A DNA stretch of 64,000 nt from Fulvimarina sp040239565. Its GTDB lineage: Bacteria > Pseudomonadota > Alphaproteobacteria > Rhizobiales > Rhizobiaceae. How positions within the stretch are numbered: position 1 is the first letter of the stretch; each line of letters begins with the position of its first letter. A program made the translations under genes and the position numbers. The notes under the pieces were generated by a model. It ran no database searches. It saw nothing but the letters and a program-made list of their open reading frames with translations, and was not told the origin of the DNA. This document shows, piece by piece, positions 35,748-45,049 of the stretch. The stretch spans positions 1 through 64,000 of the forward strand of contig NZ_JBEHWS010000008.1 of NCBI RefSeq assembly GCF_040239565.1, written 5' to 3'.

Positions 35748-36470
35748 TCAGCCGCCGAAGATGCTGCTCAGCAGACCTGCTGCGCCGACGCCCGTCTCAC
35801 GATAGACGCCGCGACCACCTTGGCCCTCCGGGCCGATCACGACGACCTTTGTGCCGTTTGGCACGCGGTTGTAGAGATGCGCCACGTCCTCGTTCATCAT
35901 GCGGATGCAACCCGACGAAAGGCGCCGGCCGATGGTCCAGGGCTGGTTCGTGCCATGGATGCGGAACAGCGAATCCCGGCCGCCCCGATAGAGGTAGAGC
36001 GCGCGGGCGCCGAGCGGGTTCTTGGGCCCGCCAGCCATGCGTGCTGGTAGAATATGGCCCTTGCGGCGCTCACGTGCGATCATTTCCTTCGGCGGGATCC
36101 AGGTCGGCCATTCCGCCTTCCGGCCGACCTTCATGTTGCCGGACCAGCCGAAGCCTTCCTTGCCGACGCCGACGCCGTAACGGGTCGCCCGGCCACCCTG
36201 CTCGACGAAGTAGAGATAACGCCGGCGCGTATCGACGATGATCGTTCCCGGCCGCTCGCGCGTCTCGATGCTGACATTTGTGCGATTGAAAGCGGCCGAA
36301 GGACGGCGCTGCTGCATCATCGTGCGACGCATCACGCGCGGATTGTCCGCCGACTCCCAGGTTCCGGTCGCGTAGTTGTAAACACGCGAGTCCGCATTGG
36401 CGCTGACGACAGAGCCGAGCGCCACAGCACCGCAAACAGCGGCGCCGATAAGCCACTTTGCAAGGGACAT
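35748..36470 (-). CDS. L,D-transpeptidase (YkuD family)
   Basis: 240 residues with an N-terminal signal peptide (MSLAKWLIGAAVCGAVALGS, cleavage near SANA). The YkuD domain holds RIHGTNQPWTIG and the catalytic SSGCIRM with Cys188. Such enzymes make 3-3 peptidoglycan cross-links or attach outer-membrane proteins to peptidoglycan; in Hyphomicrobiales the latter role is known. The next gene on the same strand is a paralogue with the same catalytic blocks. Confidence 0.92.
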   Translation of the reverse strand: MSLAKWLIGAAVCGAVALGSVVSANADSRVYNYATGTWESADNPRVMRRTMMQQRRPSAAFNRTNVSIETRERPGTIIVDTRRRYLYFVEQGGRATRYGVGVGKEGFGWSGNMKVGRKAEWPTWIPPKEMIARERRKGHILPARMAGGPKNPLGARALYLYRGGRDSLFRIHGTNQPWTIGRRLSSGCIRMMNEDVAHLYNRVPNGTKVVVIGPEGQGGRGVYRETGVGAAGLLSSIFGG

Positions 36471-36611
36471 CAGTTTTCTCCAGCCGATGGTCAGACCTTT
36501 TTGCCTGGTCTTTGACCTATTTTAAACACAATTTAGCCGTTTTTCCAATTCGCTAGGGCGCTGGAAGTTCCGTCTATCCGAAAAAATTTACGCAAAGGTA
36601 TGTACGGGCTC

Positions 36612-37481
36612 TCAGAGCACGACGACCTTTGTTCCGACGCGGGCCCTCTGATAGAGGTCTTCGACATCCTGATTGCGCATCCGGATGCATCCCGAGGAAA
36701 CGGCCTGACCGATTGTCCAGGGCTGGTTGGTGCCATGGATACGGTAGAGGGTGGAGCCGAGATAGAGGGCGCGCGCGCCGAGCGGGTTTTCAACGCCGCC
36801 CGGCATGAAGGCTGGCAAAATCCGGCCTTTCTTCTTCTCGCGGGCAATCATCTCCTTCGGCGGGGTCCAGCTCGGCCATTCCTTCTTGGCCGTGATCTTG
36901 TGCGTTCCACGCCATTCAAAACCCGGTTTGCCGACGCCGACACCGTAACGCATGGCCATTCCGTTTGCTTCGACGTGATAGAGGAAGCGCGCATTCGTAT
37001 CGATGACGATCGTACCGACCGACTGATGGGTTTGATAAGGGACGCGTTGCGGCAGGAATTCCGGCGATATCACGCGCCGCGGCGCGACCTCGCGGACCGG
37101 CGCCTGCCATGTTGCGGCCGAGCGCGGATAACGCGGCTGGGCCGCCTGACGCGGCGCGGGCGGCTGCGGTGCATAGCGCGGGGCGGGCGGTTGCCGGCGG
37201 ATCACCTGACGTGTGCCGAACGGGTCGGGCGAGAAGATGCTGCGCCCGCTGCGGACATGCTGGCGCGGCGGTGCGCCGCCGAAAACGACGCCGGCTGCGT
37301 TGACCCGTTGCGAGCGCTTCAATTGCTGCAGCCAAGCGTTGCGCGCATGTTGCGGCGCCACGACCGGCTGTCGCTGATAATAGCGCTGGTCGGCCTCGGC
37401 CGGTGAGACTGTTGTGCCGAAGGAGGCGGCGGCAAGAAGCGCCGCGAGGGTCAGGGCGATTTTCGGAAGATGGTGATGCAT
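36612..37481 (-). CDS. L,D-transpeptidase with proline/arginine-rich linker
   Basis: 289 residues from ATG 37481 (MHHHLPKIALTLAALLAAA, signal peptide). A proline-rich linker with repeats of APRY/PPAPR (about residues 85-120) precedes the YkuD domain. RIHGTNQPWTIGQAVSSGCI carries catalytic Cys265. The domain is clearly paralogous to that of the neighbour at 35748-36470, which lacks the long linker. The two may act at different depths of the wall. A longer upstream frame lies in another gene and is not used. Confidence 0.9.
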   Translation of the reverse strand: MHHHLPKIALTLAALLAAASFGTTVSPAEADQRYYQRQPVVAPQHARNAWLQQLKRSQRVNAAGVVFGGAPPRQHVRSGRSIFSPDPFGTRQVIRRQPPAPRYAPQPPAPRQAAQPRYPRSAATWQAPVREVAPRRVISPEFLPQRVPYQTHQSVGTIVIDTNARFLYHVEANGMAMRYGVGVGKPGFEWRGTHKITAKKEWPSWTPPKEMIAREKKKGRILPAFMPGGVENPLGARALYLGSTLYRIHGTNQPWTIGQAVSSGCIRMRNQDVEDLYQRARVGTKVVVL

Positions 37482-37623
37482 GCGGTCCGTCCAATCGAAG
37501 CGCCGGCTCTGAGCCGGCTGAGTGCCTTCGATTGTGTCCGGCGTGGGAAACCGAAACGTTAAGCGTCTTCTTCCAGCATTCGGAAAGGTTAATTTTCCGT
37601 TTCCAATTGGTGCGGCGCGGCTG

Positions 37624-38601
37624 TCACGCCACGGTGTGTCCGATCTCGGCGTTGAGAAACGCTTCCGCATTCGCAAGGGACTTCTCTCCGGTCGACGTGC
37701 CAAAAACCTCGAAGACGTGGCAGCCGCCGTTGTAGAGCGAAATCTGAGCGGCATTCCCCGCCGCCTGCCAGCGCATCGCCATGAAAAGCGTGTCGTCGAG
37801 CAGCAGATCCTTCGTGCCGCAGGAGAAATAGGCCGGAGGCAGCGAGCTGAGATCGGCATAGAGCGGAGAATTCTTAGGATCGCGCAACGCCGCCGGGGAG
37901 GGCACGGCGAGCGAGGAGAACGTGGCGACGTCCCGCGTGTTCAGGATCAGTCGCTCCTCGCCGAAATTCTTCACGCTCGGCGTCATCCCCATGTCGTAGC
38001 ACCCGGCCACGAGCAGCGCGGCCCGAAACGGCTGGGCTCCGGCTTCGTCACGCATGCGGATCAGCGTAAGTGCCGAGAGATGTGCCCCGGCCGACTCGCC
38101 TCCGATAGCCAGCCAATCACTCGGCAGGCCAGCAATTTCGCCGGCTGAAAGAGCGAGAGCAGCCTCGAAGCAATCGTCGCCAGCCGCCGGAAACGGATAC
38201 TCCGGCGCCAGCCGGTAGTCGACGGAGACTGTTGCAAGCCCAGTCGCTTCGGCGAGACGGCGGAGACGAGGATCGTTCTCGACCGTATTGCCAAAAACCC
38301 AGCCGCCGCCATGGATGTGAAAGAATGTTCCGCGGGCTTCCCGTGTCTTCGGCCTCAATACCCGCAGGGGGATTTCGTGACCATCTTTGCCTGAAACGTT
38401 GAGCATTTTGGCATCGGGGTCCGGATCGCGCAGGGGAAAGATACCTTTGCCCTCCAGCCGTGCCTGTCGAACCGTCTCGATCGGCACCGACCACGTGTCC
38501 GGGCGGCTTTCATGCTCGCGGCGGAGATGGGCATTGAGGTCGCGCAGATCGTCCGGGATGCGATCGGGATCGAAGGTGGAGGCGTCGGGTAGAGAGGACA
38601 T
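37624..38601 (-). CDS. HSL-family alpha/beta hydrolase (esterase)
   Basis: 325 residues from ATG 38601. The HSL signature HGGGW and the nucleophile motif GESAGAH are present, with the acid and histidine near DLLLDDT and NGGCHVFEVF at the C terminus. These enzymes hydrolyse short to medium acyl esters. An in-frame ATG at 38649 is possible; neither start has a strong ribosome-binding site. Divergent from yjbQ. Confidence 0.88.
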   Translation of the reverse strand: MSSLPDASTFDPDRIPDDLRDLNAHLRREHESRPDTWSVPIETVRQARLEGKGIFPLRDPDPDAKMLNVSGKDGHEIPLRVLRPKTREARGTFFHIHGGGWVFGNTVENDPRLRRLAEATGLATVSVDYRLAPEYPFPAAGDDCFEAALALSAGEIAGLPSDWLAIGGESAGAHLSALTLIRMRDEAGAQPFRAALLVAGCYDMGMTPSVKNFGEERLILNTRDVATFSSLAVPSPAALRDPKNSPLYADLSSLPPAYFSCGTKDLLLDDTLFMAMRWQAAGNAAQISLYNGGCHVFEVFGTSTGEKSLANAEAFLNAEIGHTVA

Positions 38602-38716
38602 TGAGGGTCGGATGGCCTGCCATTTGCGAGGTGTCTGCTGGCGCATCATCTAGACCCGGCGCCAAAGCTGGCCAGTTGAGGATGCGGATGTCAGCACGGC
38701 CCAAAAAGAGGACGCG

Positions 38717-39145
38717 ATGCAGCAGCATATCGAAACGATCGAAATCGCAACGCGCGGACAAGGTTTTACCGATGTGACGTCGGAAATTGCCAGCAGTCTG
38801 AAGGCTGCGGGAGCCAGGGACGGGCTGGTGACCCTTTTCATCCGCCATACATCGGCCTCGCTGACGATCCAGGAAAACGCCGATCCCGATGTGCGGCACG
38901 ATCTTCTGAACGCGCTCGACCGGCTGGCTCCGGAGGATGGCGTTTACGTCCATACCATCGAGGGACCGGACGACATGCCGGCCCATATCAAGACCATGCT
39001 GACGGCTACGAATCTCGCCGTTCCCGTCTCAAAGGGACGGATGATGCTCGGCACGTGGCAGGGTATCTACCTCGTCGAACACCGCGCCCGCCCGCATCGG
39101 CGTGAGGTCGTCATCCATTTCGCCGGCGAGATCGCGAACGGCTGA
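38717..39145 (+). CDS. YjbQ family protein (secondary thiamine-phosphate synthase-like)
   Basis: 142 residues, the standard length. The family hallmarks LFIRHTSASLTIQENADPDV, MPAHIKTMLT and GTWQGIYLVEHR are all present. Members can show weak thiamine-phosphate synthase activity, but their physiological role is unclear. Confidence 0.9.
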   Translation: MQQHIETIEIATRGQGFTDVTSEIASSLKAAGARDGLVTLFIRHTSASLTIQENADPDVRHDLLNALDRLAPEDGVYVHTIEGPDDMPAHIKTMLTATNLAVPVSKGRMMLGTWQGIYLVEHRARPHRREVVIHFAGEIANG

Positions 39146-39296
39146 CCGGCCGAATCTTCGCGCCGCTCCATCGATCCTATCGTGAACCTCGCCGTTATCG
39201 AACCAGATCGCCGTCTGCGGCATTCGAGTGTCGACAGGATATCGGCGCCGACCGCGCTAGAATTGTCCTCATCAAACCCAGCGAAGGCCTATCCCA

Positions 39297-39458
39297 ATGG
39301 AATTCATCACCCTCCAACCCCTCGTCGCGCTGATCGCGGGCGTCCTGATCCTCATCATGCCCCGGCTTCTCAGCTATATCGTTGCCCTCTATCTGATCTT
39401 CGTCGGGCTGACTGGTCTGTTCCCCGATCTCCTCAACCAGATCGGAGCGGGTGGCTGA
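39297..39458 (+). CDS. DUF3096 small membrane protein
   Basis: 53 residues forming two hydrophobic helices (LVALIAGVLILIMPRLLSYI and VALYLIFVGLTGLF). The pattern LIAGVLIL-PRLLSYIVALYLI is that of DUF3096 proteins. GAAGG lies upstream of the ATG. It ends 3 bp before the next gene, so both probably belong to one operon. Function unknown. Confidence 0.75.
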   Translation: MEFITLQPLVALIAGVLILIMPRLLSYIVALYLIFVGLTGLFPDLLNQIGAGG

Positions 39459-39461
39459 TCG

Positions 39462-40751
39462 ATGAGTAAGAGCCAGGAACGCGTCGTCGTCCTCGGTGGA
39501 GGGGCAGGCGGCCTTGAACTCGCCTGCCATCTGACCGGAAAAGAGGGCATATCCGTCACGCTTGTCGACGCGAACGGCTCGCATGTCTGGAAGCCTCGCC
39601 TCCACGAATTCGCTGCCGGCACGGTGGATTCGACACTCTCCGAGATGAGCTTCTACATGCTTGCGGCGATGCGTGGCTTCACGTTCGAGCAGGGGCGGGT
39701 CATCTCGATCGACCGGCAGGCGAGGACGGTTCGCCTCGCTGCCGTCCGCAGCCAGCACGGCTCCATCGAAGGCCCCGAGCGCGATGTCGAGTATGACAGG
39801 CTGGTCGTCGCCCTAGGCGGCGTTACGCCGGATTTCGGAACCGAGGGCGTTGCCGACCACGCCGTGCGGCTCGATGATAAATCCGATGCCGACGATTTTC
39901 GCGATCTCTTCATCGCCGCAATCCTGCGCGCCCGCCAAAATGGCGAACCGGCAAAAGTCTCGATTGTCGGCTCAGGCGCGACCGGAACGGAACTTGCGGC
40001 CCATCTGAGAGTCTCGGAACGCGGCTTCATCAACCAGGCGGTTCTTGAAAGCCATCAGCGGCTCCTCGACATCACCATCCTGGAGGCAGCGCCTGAGATC
40101 ATGCCGGGCGCATCGGACCAGCTCCGCAAGGCCGTGCTCGATCGTCTTTCCGCGCTCAACATCGATACGAGAGCGGATGCGAAGATCGCGGCCGTGGAGA
40201 AGAATGCCGTCGTCGCTGCGGACGGCGAGCGTTGGCCGACGGACATCACGGTCTGGGCCGCCGGCCTCGTCGGCAATCCCTGTCTAGAGGGCCTCTGCGA
40301 TTTCGATATGGACAGCAAGCATCGAATTTCCGTGGACACCAAGCTGCGCACCACGGTTGACGAGCGCATCTATGCCCTTGGCGATGCTGCGAGCTTCAAG
40401 CCTGCGCCGGACGCCGCGCCTCTGCCGCCGACGGCACAGTGCGCCAGCCAACAAGCGACCTATCTCGCCAAAGCAATTCCCAAGGCGATCGACGGCGCAA
40501 CGCCCGACGATTTCAAATACAATGATCAGGGCCGACTTCTGTCACTCGCACGCGGCGGCTCAGTCGGCAGCATCAGCCCGTTCCGATCGAAGAATGACAT
40601 TCTCGTCCACGGCCAGTTCGCGCAGGCGGCTTATCACTCCATCCAGCGGCGCCACCAATGGTCCGTGCTCGGCTATCTGAGGGGAACTGTGGCGATCTTC
40701 GCTGATTCGATCTCGCCGGCCAAGGGACCGGCCCTCAAGCTGCACGGCTGA
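39462..40751 (+). CDS. Type II NADH dehydrogenase-like flavoprotein
   Basis: 429 residues. The N-terminal FAD-binding motif is VVVLGGGAGGLELA, a second Rossmann motif is VSIVGSGATGTELA, and IYALGDAA supplies the late FAD contact. NDH-2 enzymes oxidise NADH at the membrane surface and reduce quinone without pumping protons. The hydrophobic or amphipathic C-terminal segment (LGYLRGTVAIFADSI) fits membrane attachment. It could also be a related sulfide:quinone-type oxidoreductase, but no catalytic cysteine pair is seen. The DUF3096 gene precedes it by 3 bp. Confidence 0.85.
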   Translation: MSKSQERVVVLGGGAGGLELACHLTGKEGISVTLVDANGSHVWKPRLHEFAAGTVDSTLSEMSFYMLAAMRGFTFEQGRVISIDRQARTVRLAAVRSQHGSIEGPERDVEYDRLVVALGGVTPDFGTEGVADHAVRLDDKSDADDFRDLFIAAILRARQNGEPAKVSIVGSGATGTELAAHLRVSERGFINQAVLESHQRLLDITILEAAPEIMPGASDQLRKAVLDRLSALNIDTRADAKIAAVEKNAVVAADGERWPTDITVWAAGLVGNPCLEGLCDFDMDSKHRISVDTKLRTTVDERIYALGDAASFKPAPDAAPLPPTAQCASQQATYLAKAIPKAIDGATPDDFKYNDQGRLLSLARGGSVGSISPFRSKNDILVHGQFAQAAYHSIQRRHQWSVLGYLRGTVAIFADSISPAKGPALKLHG

Positions 40752-40772
40752 CGCCGTATTGGCGTTTGGGCG

Positions 40773-41582
40773 TCAGATCGATGGGCCAGTAAGTTTCTCG
40801 GAGAGCCGCCCCACGGCATCCTGCGCCGATTTGAGTGCCGGATAGACGTCGAGCACCTCTCGATAGACTTCGAGCGCCTTCTCGTCCTGCTTGGTGCGCT
40901 CCAGAATGAGCGCGAGTCCCATCAGGGCACCCCAATGGCGCGGTTCGCGCACGAGGGTCTGTTCGATATCGGAGATTGACTTTCCATACTGGCCGCTCGC
41001 GAAATGCGCGGTCGCGCGGCGGTTCCACGCTTCGGCATAATCCGGTTCCAGCACGAGAACCTGATCAAGGAGATCGAGCACGGTCTCGCTCTCCTTTTGT
41101 CCCATGGCCCGGGTTGCGCGTCGCATCAAAAGATCGATCGTGTCACTGCCGCTGTCGTGCCAGCGCCGCTGGATCTTGCGCGCCGTGCGCTTGGCTTCAT
41201 TCTCGTCGCCGATCTTTTTCAGTTCGGCAAACAGCGTATCCAGCGTCTCGGGCTGCTGTTCGCCGGGTTCTGCAAGATCGGTCGAGGGAGCCTCTTCACC
41301 TTCCTCGGGCGGCATCTCGGCAGTGCCGTCCTCATCGTCGTCGAGGGGGCCGCCGAATGCTTCCGGGGGTATTTCGGGGTCCGCGTCCGGCGCGGGCCTT
41401 ACCATCGGGCCTTCGTCGCCGGATTCGGGCGGGAGCGGCAGCTCCGGCATCGTGCCGGGCGCGCCCTCGTCGGGATTGATGACCGACGGATCGTCGGTTT
41501 CCTGCGCGGTGGCTGACATCGGTGTCAGGCCGAGAGCGGCCGCGAGAAGGATGGCGGACGGAAAACGAAAAACGGCTTTCAT
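40773..41582 (-). CDS. Exported TPR-repeat protein
   Basis: 269 residues with a signal peptide (MKAVFRFPSAILLAAALGL, cleavage near ATAQ). A long acidic, proline-rich region (about residues 28-105) precedes two to three tetratricopeptide repeats (PDYAEAWNRRATAHFASGQY, EPRHWGALMGLALILERTKQ). It is likely periplasmic; the partner is unknown. Confidence 0.8.
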   Translation of the reverse strand: MKAVFRFPSAILLAAALGLTPMSATAQETDDPSVINPDEGAPGTMPELPLPPESGDEGPMVRPAPDADPEIPPEAFGGPLDDDEDGTAEMPPEEGEEAPSTDLAEPGEQQPETLDTLFAELKKIGDENEAKRTARKIQRRWHDSGSDTIDLLMRRATRAMGQKESETVLDLLDQVLVLEPDYAEAWNRRATAHFASGQYGKSISDIEQTLVREPRHWGALMGLALILERTKQDEKALEVYREVLDVYPALKSAQDAVGRLSEKLTGPSI

Positions 41583-41681
41583 GAGCCCGAGACTATCGAC
41601 CTCATGAAAGCCGTCAAACTGAAAATGCCGTGAGACGTGTCGAAAAGACGATACGCCTCAGGCGATTTTCCATACGCGGTA

Positions 41682-41807
41682 TCAGCCCTGGCGGGCCTTG
41701 AAGCGCGGGTTCTGCTTGTTGATGATGTAGATGCGGCCCTTGCGGCGCACCATGCGGTTTTCGCGATGGCGGGACTTGAGGGCCTTCAGCGAGTTCTTGA
41801 TCTTCAT
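41682..41807 (-). CDS. rpmJ: 50S ribosomal protein L36, zinc-free type
   Basis: 41 residues beginning MKIKNSLKALKSRHRENRMV and ending NPRFKARQG. It lacks the four zinc-binding cysteines and has the length of the B-type (YkgO-like) L36 that is standard in alphaproteobacteria. It forms part of the large ribosomal subunit. It lies by itself between purK and the TPR gene. Confidence 0.93.
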   Translation of the reverse strand: MKIKNSLKALKSRHRENRMVRRKGRIYIINKQNPRFKARQG

Positions 41808-41862
41808 ATCGGTCTCCCGGTCGTCTCTTTAGCGACGGGATCGAGTTTACCTGCCGCCGCGC

Positions 41863-41890
41863 AAACAAAAAACGCGCCGTAAGACGCGTT
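41863..41890 (-). terminator. Probable terminator of purK
   Basis: On the minus strand, AACGCG (41890-41885) pairs with CGCGTT (41876-41871) across an 8-nt loop, followed by TTTTTGTTT. It lies about 90 bp after the purK stop and before rpmJ. The stem is only 6 bp. Confidence 0.6.
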
Positions 41891-41980
41891 CGTCCATTCA
41901 GATGTGTTGACAGCGATTTATCCAGCGCCAGCCCGAATGTCAACGCCGTCGGCGTGTTCCGACGGCAAACTATGACATCT

Positions 41981-43054
41981 TCACGACAGCCGTTTCAGCC
42001 GCGTGAAATGGCCCATCTTCCGGCCCGCCCTCACATCGATCTTGCCGTAGTGGTGCAGCACGACGTCGCTTTCGCCAGCGAGCGTCTCGATCTTCTTGAT
42101 CTCGTTGCCGATCAGGTTTTCCATCACGCAATCGGAATGGCGCTTCGGATCGCCGAGCGGCAGGCCGGAGATCGCCCGGATGTGTTGCTCGAATTGCGAG
42201 ATTGCGCAGGCAGCTTCGGTCCAATGCCCGGAGTTATGAACCCGCGGCGCAAGCTCGTTGACGAGAATCGTCTCGTCGTCGCGCACGAAGAATTCCACGC
42301 CCACGACACCGACATAGTTCAGCTTTTCGAGAATCTTCCCGCCCGTCTCGACCATCCGCTCCGAAACGAGCGGCGTCACCCGTCCCGGCACTGTCGAGCG
42401 CCTGAGGATGCCGAGGCTGTGTTCGTTGTCGGCAGGATCGTAGCAGGCGACGCTGCCATCCTTGCCACGAGCCGCAATCAGCGAGGCTTCGTAGGCGAAG
42501 GGTACCTTGCCTTCGAGAATCGATGGCTTGGAGCCGAGGCTCTCATAGGCGTCGGCGACCGGGCCTTCCTTGCGGATGCTCGCCTGTCCCTTGCCGTCAT
42601 AGCCGAAGCGGCGGGTCTTCAGGATGCAGTCGGTGCCGATGTCGATGAGGGCGTGGCCGAGTTCCTCCACGCTGTCGATCGCACGCCAGGGCGCCGTCTC
42701 GATCCCGATGCCATTGAGAAACGCCTTCTCGACCACGCGGTCCTGCGCGACTTCCAGCGCCTCGGGCGGCGGGAAGAGATCGGCCTCGACGATCGCCTGC
42801 CGGGCAGGGGCCACGGGCACGTTCTCGAACTCATAGGTTACGACGTCGGAATGGCTTGTCAGTTGGGCGAGGGCGCGCAGGTCGTCATAGGCTGCGACGA
42901 TCGCCTCGTTCGCCACCTGGAAGGCCGGCGATTCCTTGTTGGGATCGAGAACCAGCGTGCGATATCCAAGCCGTGCTGCGGCCATGGCGAGCATCCGGCC
43001 GAGCTGTCCACCGCCGAGAATGCCGATGGTCGATCCGGGGCCAAGAGCGCTCAT
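41981..43054 (-). CDS. purK: 5-(carboxyamino)imidazole ribonucleotide synthase
   Basis: 357 residues. PurK carboxylates AIR with bicarbonate and ATP to N5-CAIR in purine synthesis. ATP-grasp features include IGILGGGQLGRMLAMAAARLG, KTRRFGYDGKGQ, VGVEFFVRDDETILVNELAPR and NSGHWTEAA. The ATG at 43054 overlaps the purE stop by 4 bp, so the two steps are coupled. Confidence 0.96.
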   Translation of the reverse strand: MSALGPGSTIGILGGGQLGRMLAMAAARLGYRTLVLDPNKESPAFQVANEAIVAAYDDLRALAQLTSHSDVVTYEFENVPVAPARQAIVEADLFPPPEALEVAQDRVVEKAFLNGIGIETAPWRAIDSVEELGHALIDIGTDCILKTRRFGYDGKGQASIRKEGPVADAYESLGSKPSILEGKVPFAYEASLIAARGKDGSVACYDPADNEHSLGILRRSTVPGRVTPLVSERMVETGGKILEKLNYVGVVGVEFFVRDDETILVNELAPRVHNSGHWTEAACAISQFEQHIRAISGLPLGDPKRHSDCVMENLIGNEIKKIETLAGESDVVLHHYGKIDVRAGRKMGHFTRLKRLS

Positions 43055-43563
43055 CGGGCCTGCTCCTCGTCGACAGGGGTTTCTGCGACGCGCTCGCTCT
43101 GAGCCTTGCGGTATGCGTCGAGGCGCCTCGCTATGCCTTCGTCGGCCAGCGCCAGCACGCTCGCCGCCATCAGCGCCGCATTCACGGCGCCCGCGCGCCC
43201 GATCGCGAGGGTCCCCACGGGCACACCCGCAGGCATCTGAACGATGGAAAGCAAGCTGTCCTGACCCTTCAGCGCCTTCGACTCGATCGGCACACCAAAC
43301 ACCGGAAGCGGCGTCATCGAAGCCGTCATGCCGGGCAGATGCGCCGCACCGCCGGCACCGGCGATCACCACATGGTAGCCGTTCGCCTTGGCGTTGTTCG
43401 CAAAGTCGTAGAGCCGGTCCGGCGTGCGGTGAGCCGAGACGATCTTCGCCTCGTATCCAATCTCAAGCTCGGTCAGCGTATCGGCGGCGTTCTTCATGAT
43501 CGGCCAGTCGGACTGGCTGCCCATGATGATGGCGACGCGGGGCATGGTGGTCTCGTCGGTCAC
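43051..43563 (-). CDS. purE: 5-(carboxyamino)imidazole ribonucleotide mutase
   Basis: 170 residues from GTG 43563. PurE converts N5-CAIR to CAIR. The family motifs IIMGSQSDWPIMKNA, VSAHRTPDRL and AGAGGAAHLPGM are present. The GTG overlaps the stop of the upstream YdcH gene (GTGA); an ATG at 43545 is an alternative start 6 codons on. A longer frame reaching 43791 runs through the YdcH gene and is rejected. Forms an operon with purK. Confidence 0.95.
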   Translation of the reverse strand: MTDETTMPRVAIIMGSQSDWPIMKNAADTLTELEIGYEAKIVSAHRTPDRLYDFANNAKANGYHVVIAGAGGAAHLPGMTASMTPLPVFGVPIESKALKGQDSLLSIVQMPAGVPVGTLAIGRAGAVNAALMAASVLALADEGIARRLDAYRKAQSERVAETPVDEEQAR

Positions 43564-43763
43564 GCGATGATGTCCGGAATGATCTGGTCTTCGAGTTCCT
43601 GCAGGCGGTCCTTGATCAGGAGCTTCTTCTTCTTCATGCGCTGAATCCGCAGCTTGTCGCAGCCATGAGCTTCCATGGCCTCGATCGCGGCATCGAAATC
43701 GGCATGCTCCTGGCGAAGCTTTGCGGTCTGCAGCCGCAGCAAAGCCTGTTCCTGGTCCGCCAT
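43560..43763 (-). CDS. YdcH/DUF465 family protein
   Basis: 67 residues, coiled-coil in character. It ends with the conserved basic cluster RIQRMKKKKLLIKDRLQELED, typical of DUF465. Function unknown. It is coupled to purE by a 4-bp overlap. A second DUF465 gene lies 230 bp away on the other strand. Confidence 0.85.
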   Translation of the reverse strand: MADQEQALLRLQTAKLRQEHADFDAAIEAMEAHGCDKLRIQRMKKKKLLIKDRLQELEDQIIPDIIA

Positions 43764-43993
43764 CGCATCCTCTTTTCGTCTTTCGGCGCAAACGCGAATC
43801 GTTCGCGAAAACGTGTTCGCGTCAAATCTGGCGGCTGTTTAGCAAAACACCAACATTCACGATAGCGGGCACGAAACCAAGTTGCTCGAAGCCTTATGGA
43901 AAGGTTCGACAGCAAGACAGTTTTGTGACACGCTTTGACTGTTCTGCCCGGATGGGTTCAGGCCCGCCGGGCGCCCAACGGAAGGAGATTCTA

Positions 43994-44170
43994 ATGTCCT
44001 TGGAAAACCATATCGCCAAACTTGAACAGCGCCATTCGGCGCTCGACAACGAGTTGGTCGCCGCCATGACGACACAACCCGCGACAAGCGATGCGGAAAT
44101 CAAGGAAATGAAGCTTAGGAAACTTCAGTTGAAGGATCAGATCGAGCGGCTGCGCGGCAGGGTACAGTAA
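43994..44170 (+). CDS. YdcH/DUF465 family protein
   Basis: 58 residues. EIKEMKLRKLQLKDQIERL is the conserved C-terminal DUF465 block. A very strong ribosome-binding site (GAAGGAG) precedes the ATG by 7 nt, suggesting high expression. A longer frame from 43721 overlaps the divergent copy and is rejected. A terminator follows. Confidence 0.85.
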   Translation: MSLENHIAKLEQRHSALDNELVAAMTTQPATSDAEIKEMKLRKLQLKDQIERLRGRVQ

Positions 44171-44218
44171 GACCGCGCAAGGTCCGGGAGGAGCCGGATC
44201 ACGTTAATTCGAACGAGG

Positions 44219-44250
44219 AAAGGTCGCGGCAAAGCCCGCGGCCTTTTTCG
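44219..44250 (+). terminator. Rho-independent terminator
   Basis: AAAGGTCGCGG (44219-44229) pairs with CCGCGGCCTTT (44236-44246) with one G-U pair, followed by TTCGTTT. It lies 48 bp after the DUF465 stop and 40 bp before the end of the convergent exporter gene. Confidence 0.8.
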
Positions 44251-44290
44251 TTTGGTGCTACGGTTTTCATATGCGCGCCTCGAACCGGCC

Positions 44291-45049
44291 TTATCCGAGA
44301 ACGCCACTTACCCCGTCGTAGACCAGCTTCAGCCCCACCGGGATCAGTAGCCCGTAGATGATCCGGTAGAACAGCTGCGGCTCGATCCGCTTGACGAGCC
44401 AGACGCCGAAGAGCGTTGCGATCGGCGCGACGGGCAGAAGCATGAGTGAGGTCAGAAGGTTCTCGTGAGAGAATTGGCCGAGCGCGTAATAGGGGATCAG
44501 CTTCACCGCGTTCGTCACTGCAAAGAACACGACGGCCGTTCCGGCATAATCCGTCGGGGCGAGACGAAGCGGCACCACATAGACCTGAAAGGGCGGCCCG
44601 CCGGCATGAGCGACGAAGCTGCCATAGCCGGCCCCCGCACCCCAGAAAAACGCGCGGCCCCGGTTCTCACGCGCCGGCTCCACGGCATGGCGGGTGCGGA
44701 ACCACCAGTTGGCGACGAAACCGAGCGACAGAAGCCCGACGACGATGCGGATCACCTCCGGCGGCGCATAGGCCGAGGTGAGATAGCCAACCGCGATCCC
44801 GACGACCGAGGCCGGCAGCATCTGGATGAGCACCGATTTTGCGAAGGTGCCGCGCCAGGCGTAAAGCGCGATCAGATCCATCAGGATCATGATCGGCAGA
44901 AGAATGCCGGCGGCTGCCACGGGCGAGATGGCGAGCGCCATCAACGGCACGCCGATCAGTGCAAGCGTGCCGCCGAACCCGCCCTTCGACATGCCGACGA
45001 GAAAGACCGCCGGAATGGCGGCGCAGTAGAACCAGGGATCGGTGATCAT
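44291..45049 (-). CDS. TauE/SafE family sulfite exporter-like permease
   Basis: 252 residues from ATG 45049 with seven to eight hydrophobic helices. The first family motif is VGMSKGGFGGTLALIGVPLMAL. The second repeat has GYGSFVAHAGGPPFQVYVVP. Family members export sulfite, sulfoacetate or related anions, but many have unknown substrates. The N-terminal extension to 45091 is not hydrophobic and was not used. Confidence 0.85.
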   Translation of the reverse strand: MITDPWFYCAAIPAVFLVGMSKGGFGGTLALIGVPLMALAISPVAAAGILLPIMILMDLIALYAWRGTFAKSVLIQMLPASVVGIAVGYLTSAYAPPEVIRIVVGLLSLGFVANWWFRTRHAVEPARENRGRAFFWGAGAGYGSFVAHAGGPPFQVYVVPLRLAPTDYAGTAVVFFAVTNAVKLIPYYALGQFSHENLLTSLMLLPVAPIATLFGVWLVKRIEPQLFYRIIYGLLIPVGLKLVYDGVSGVLG

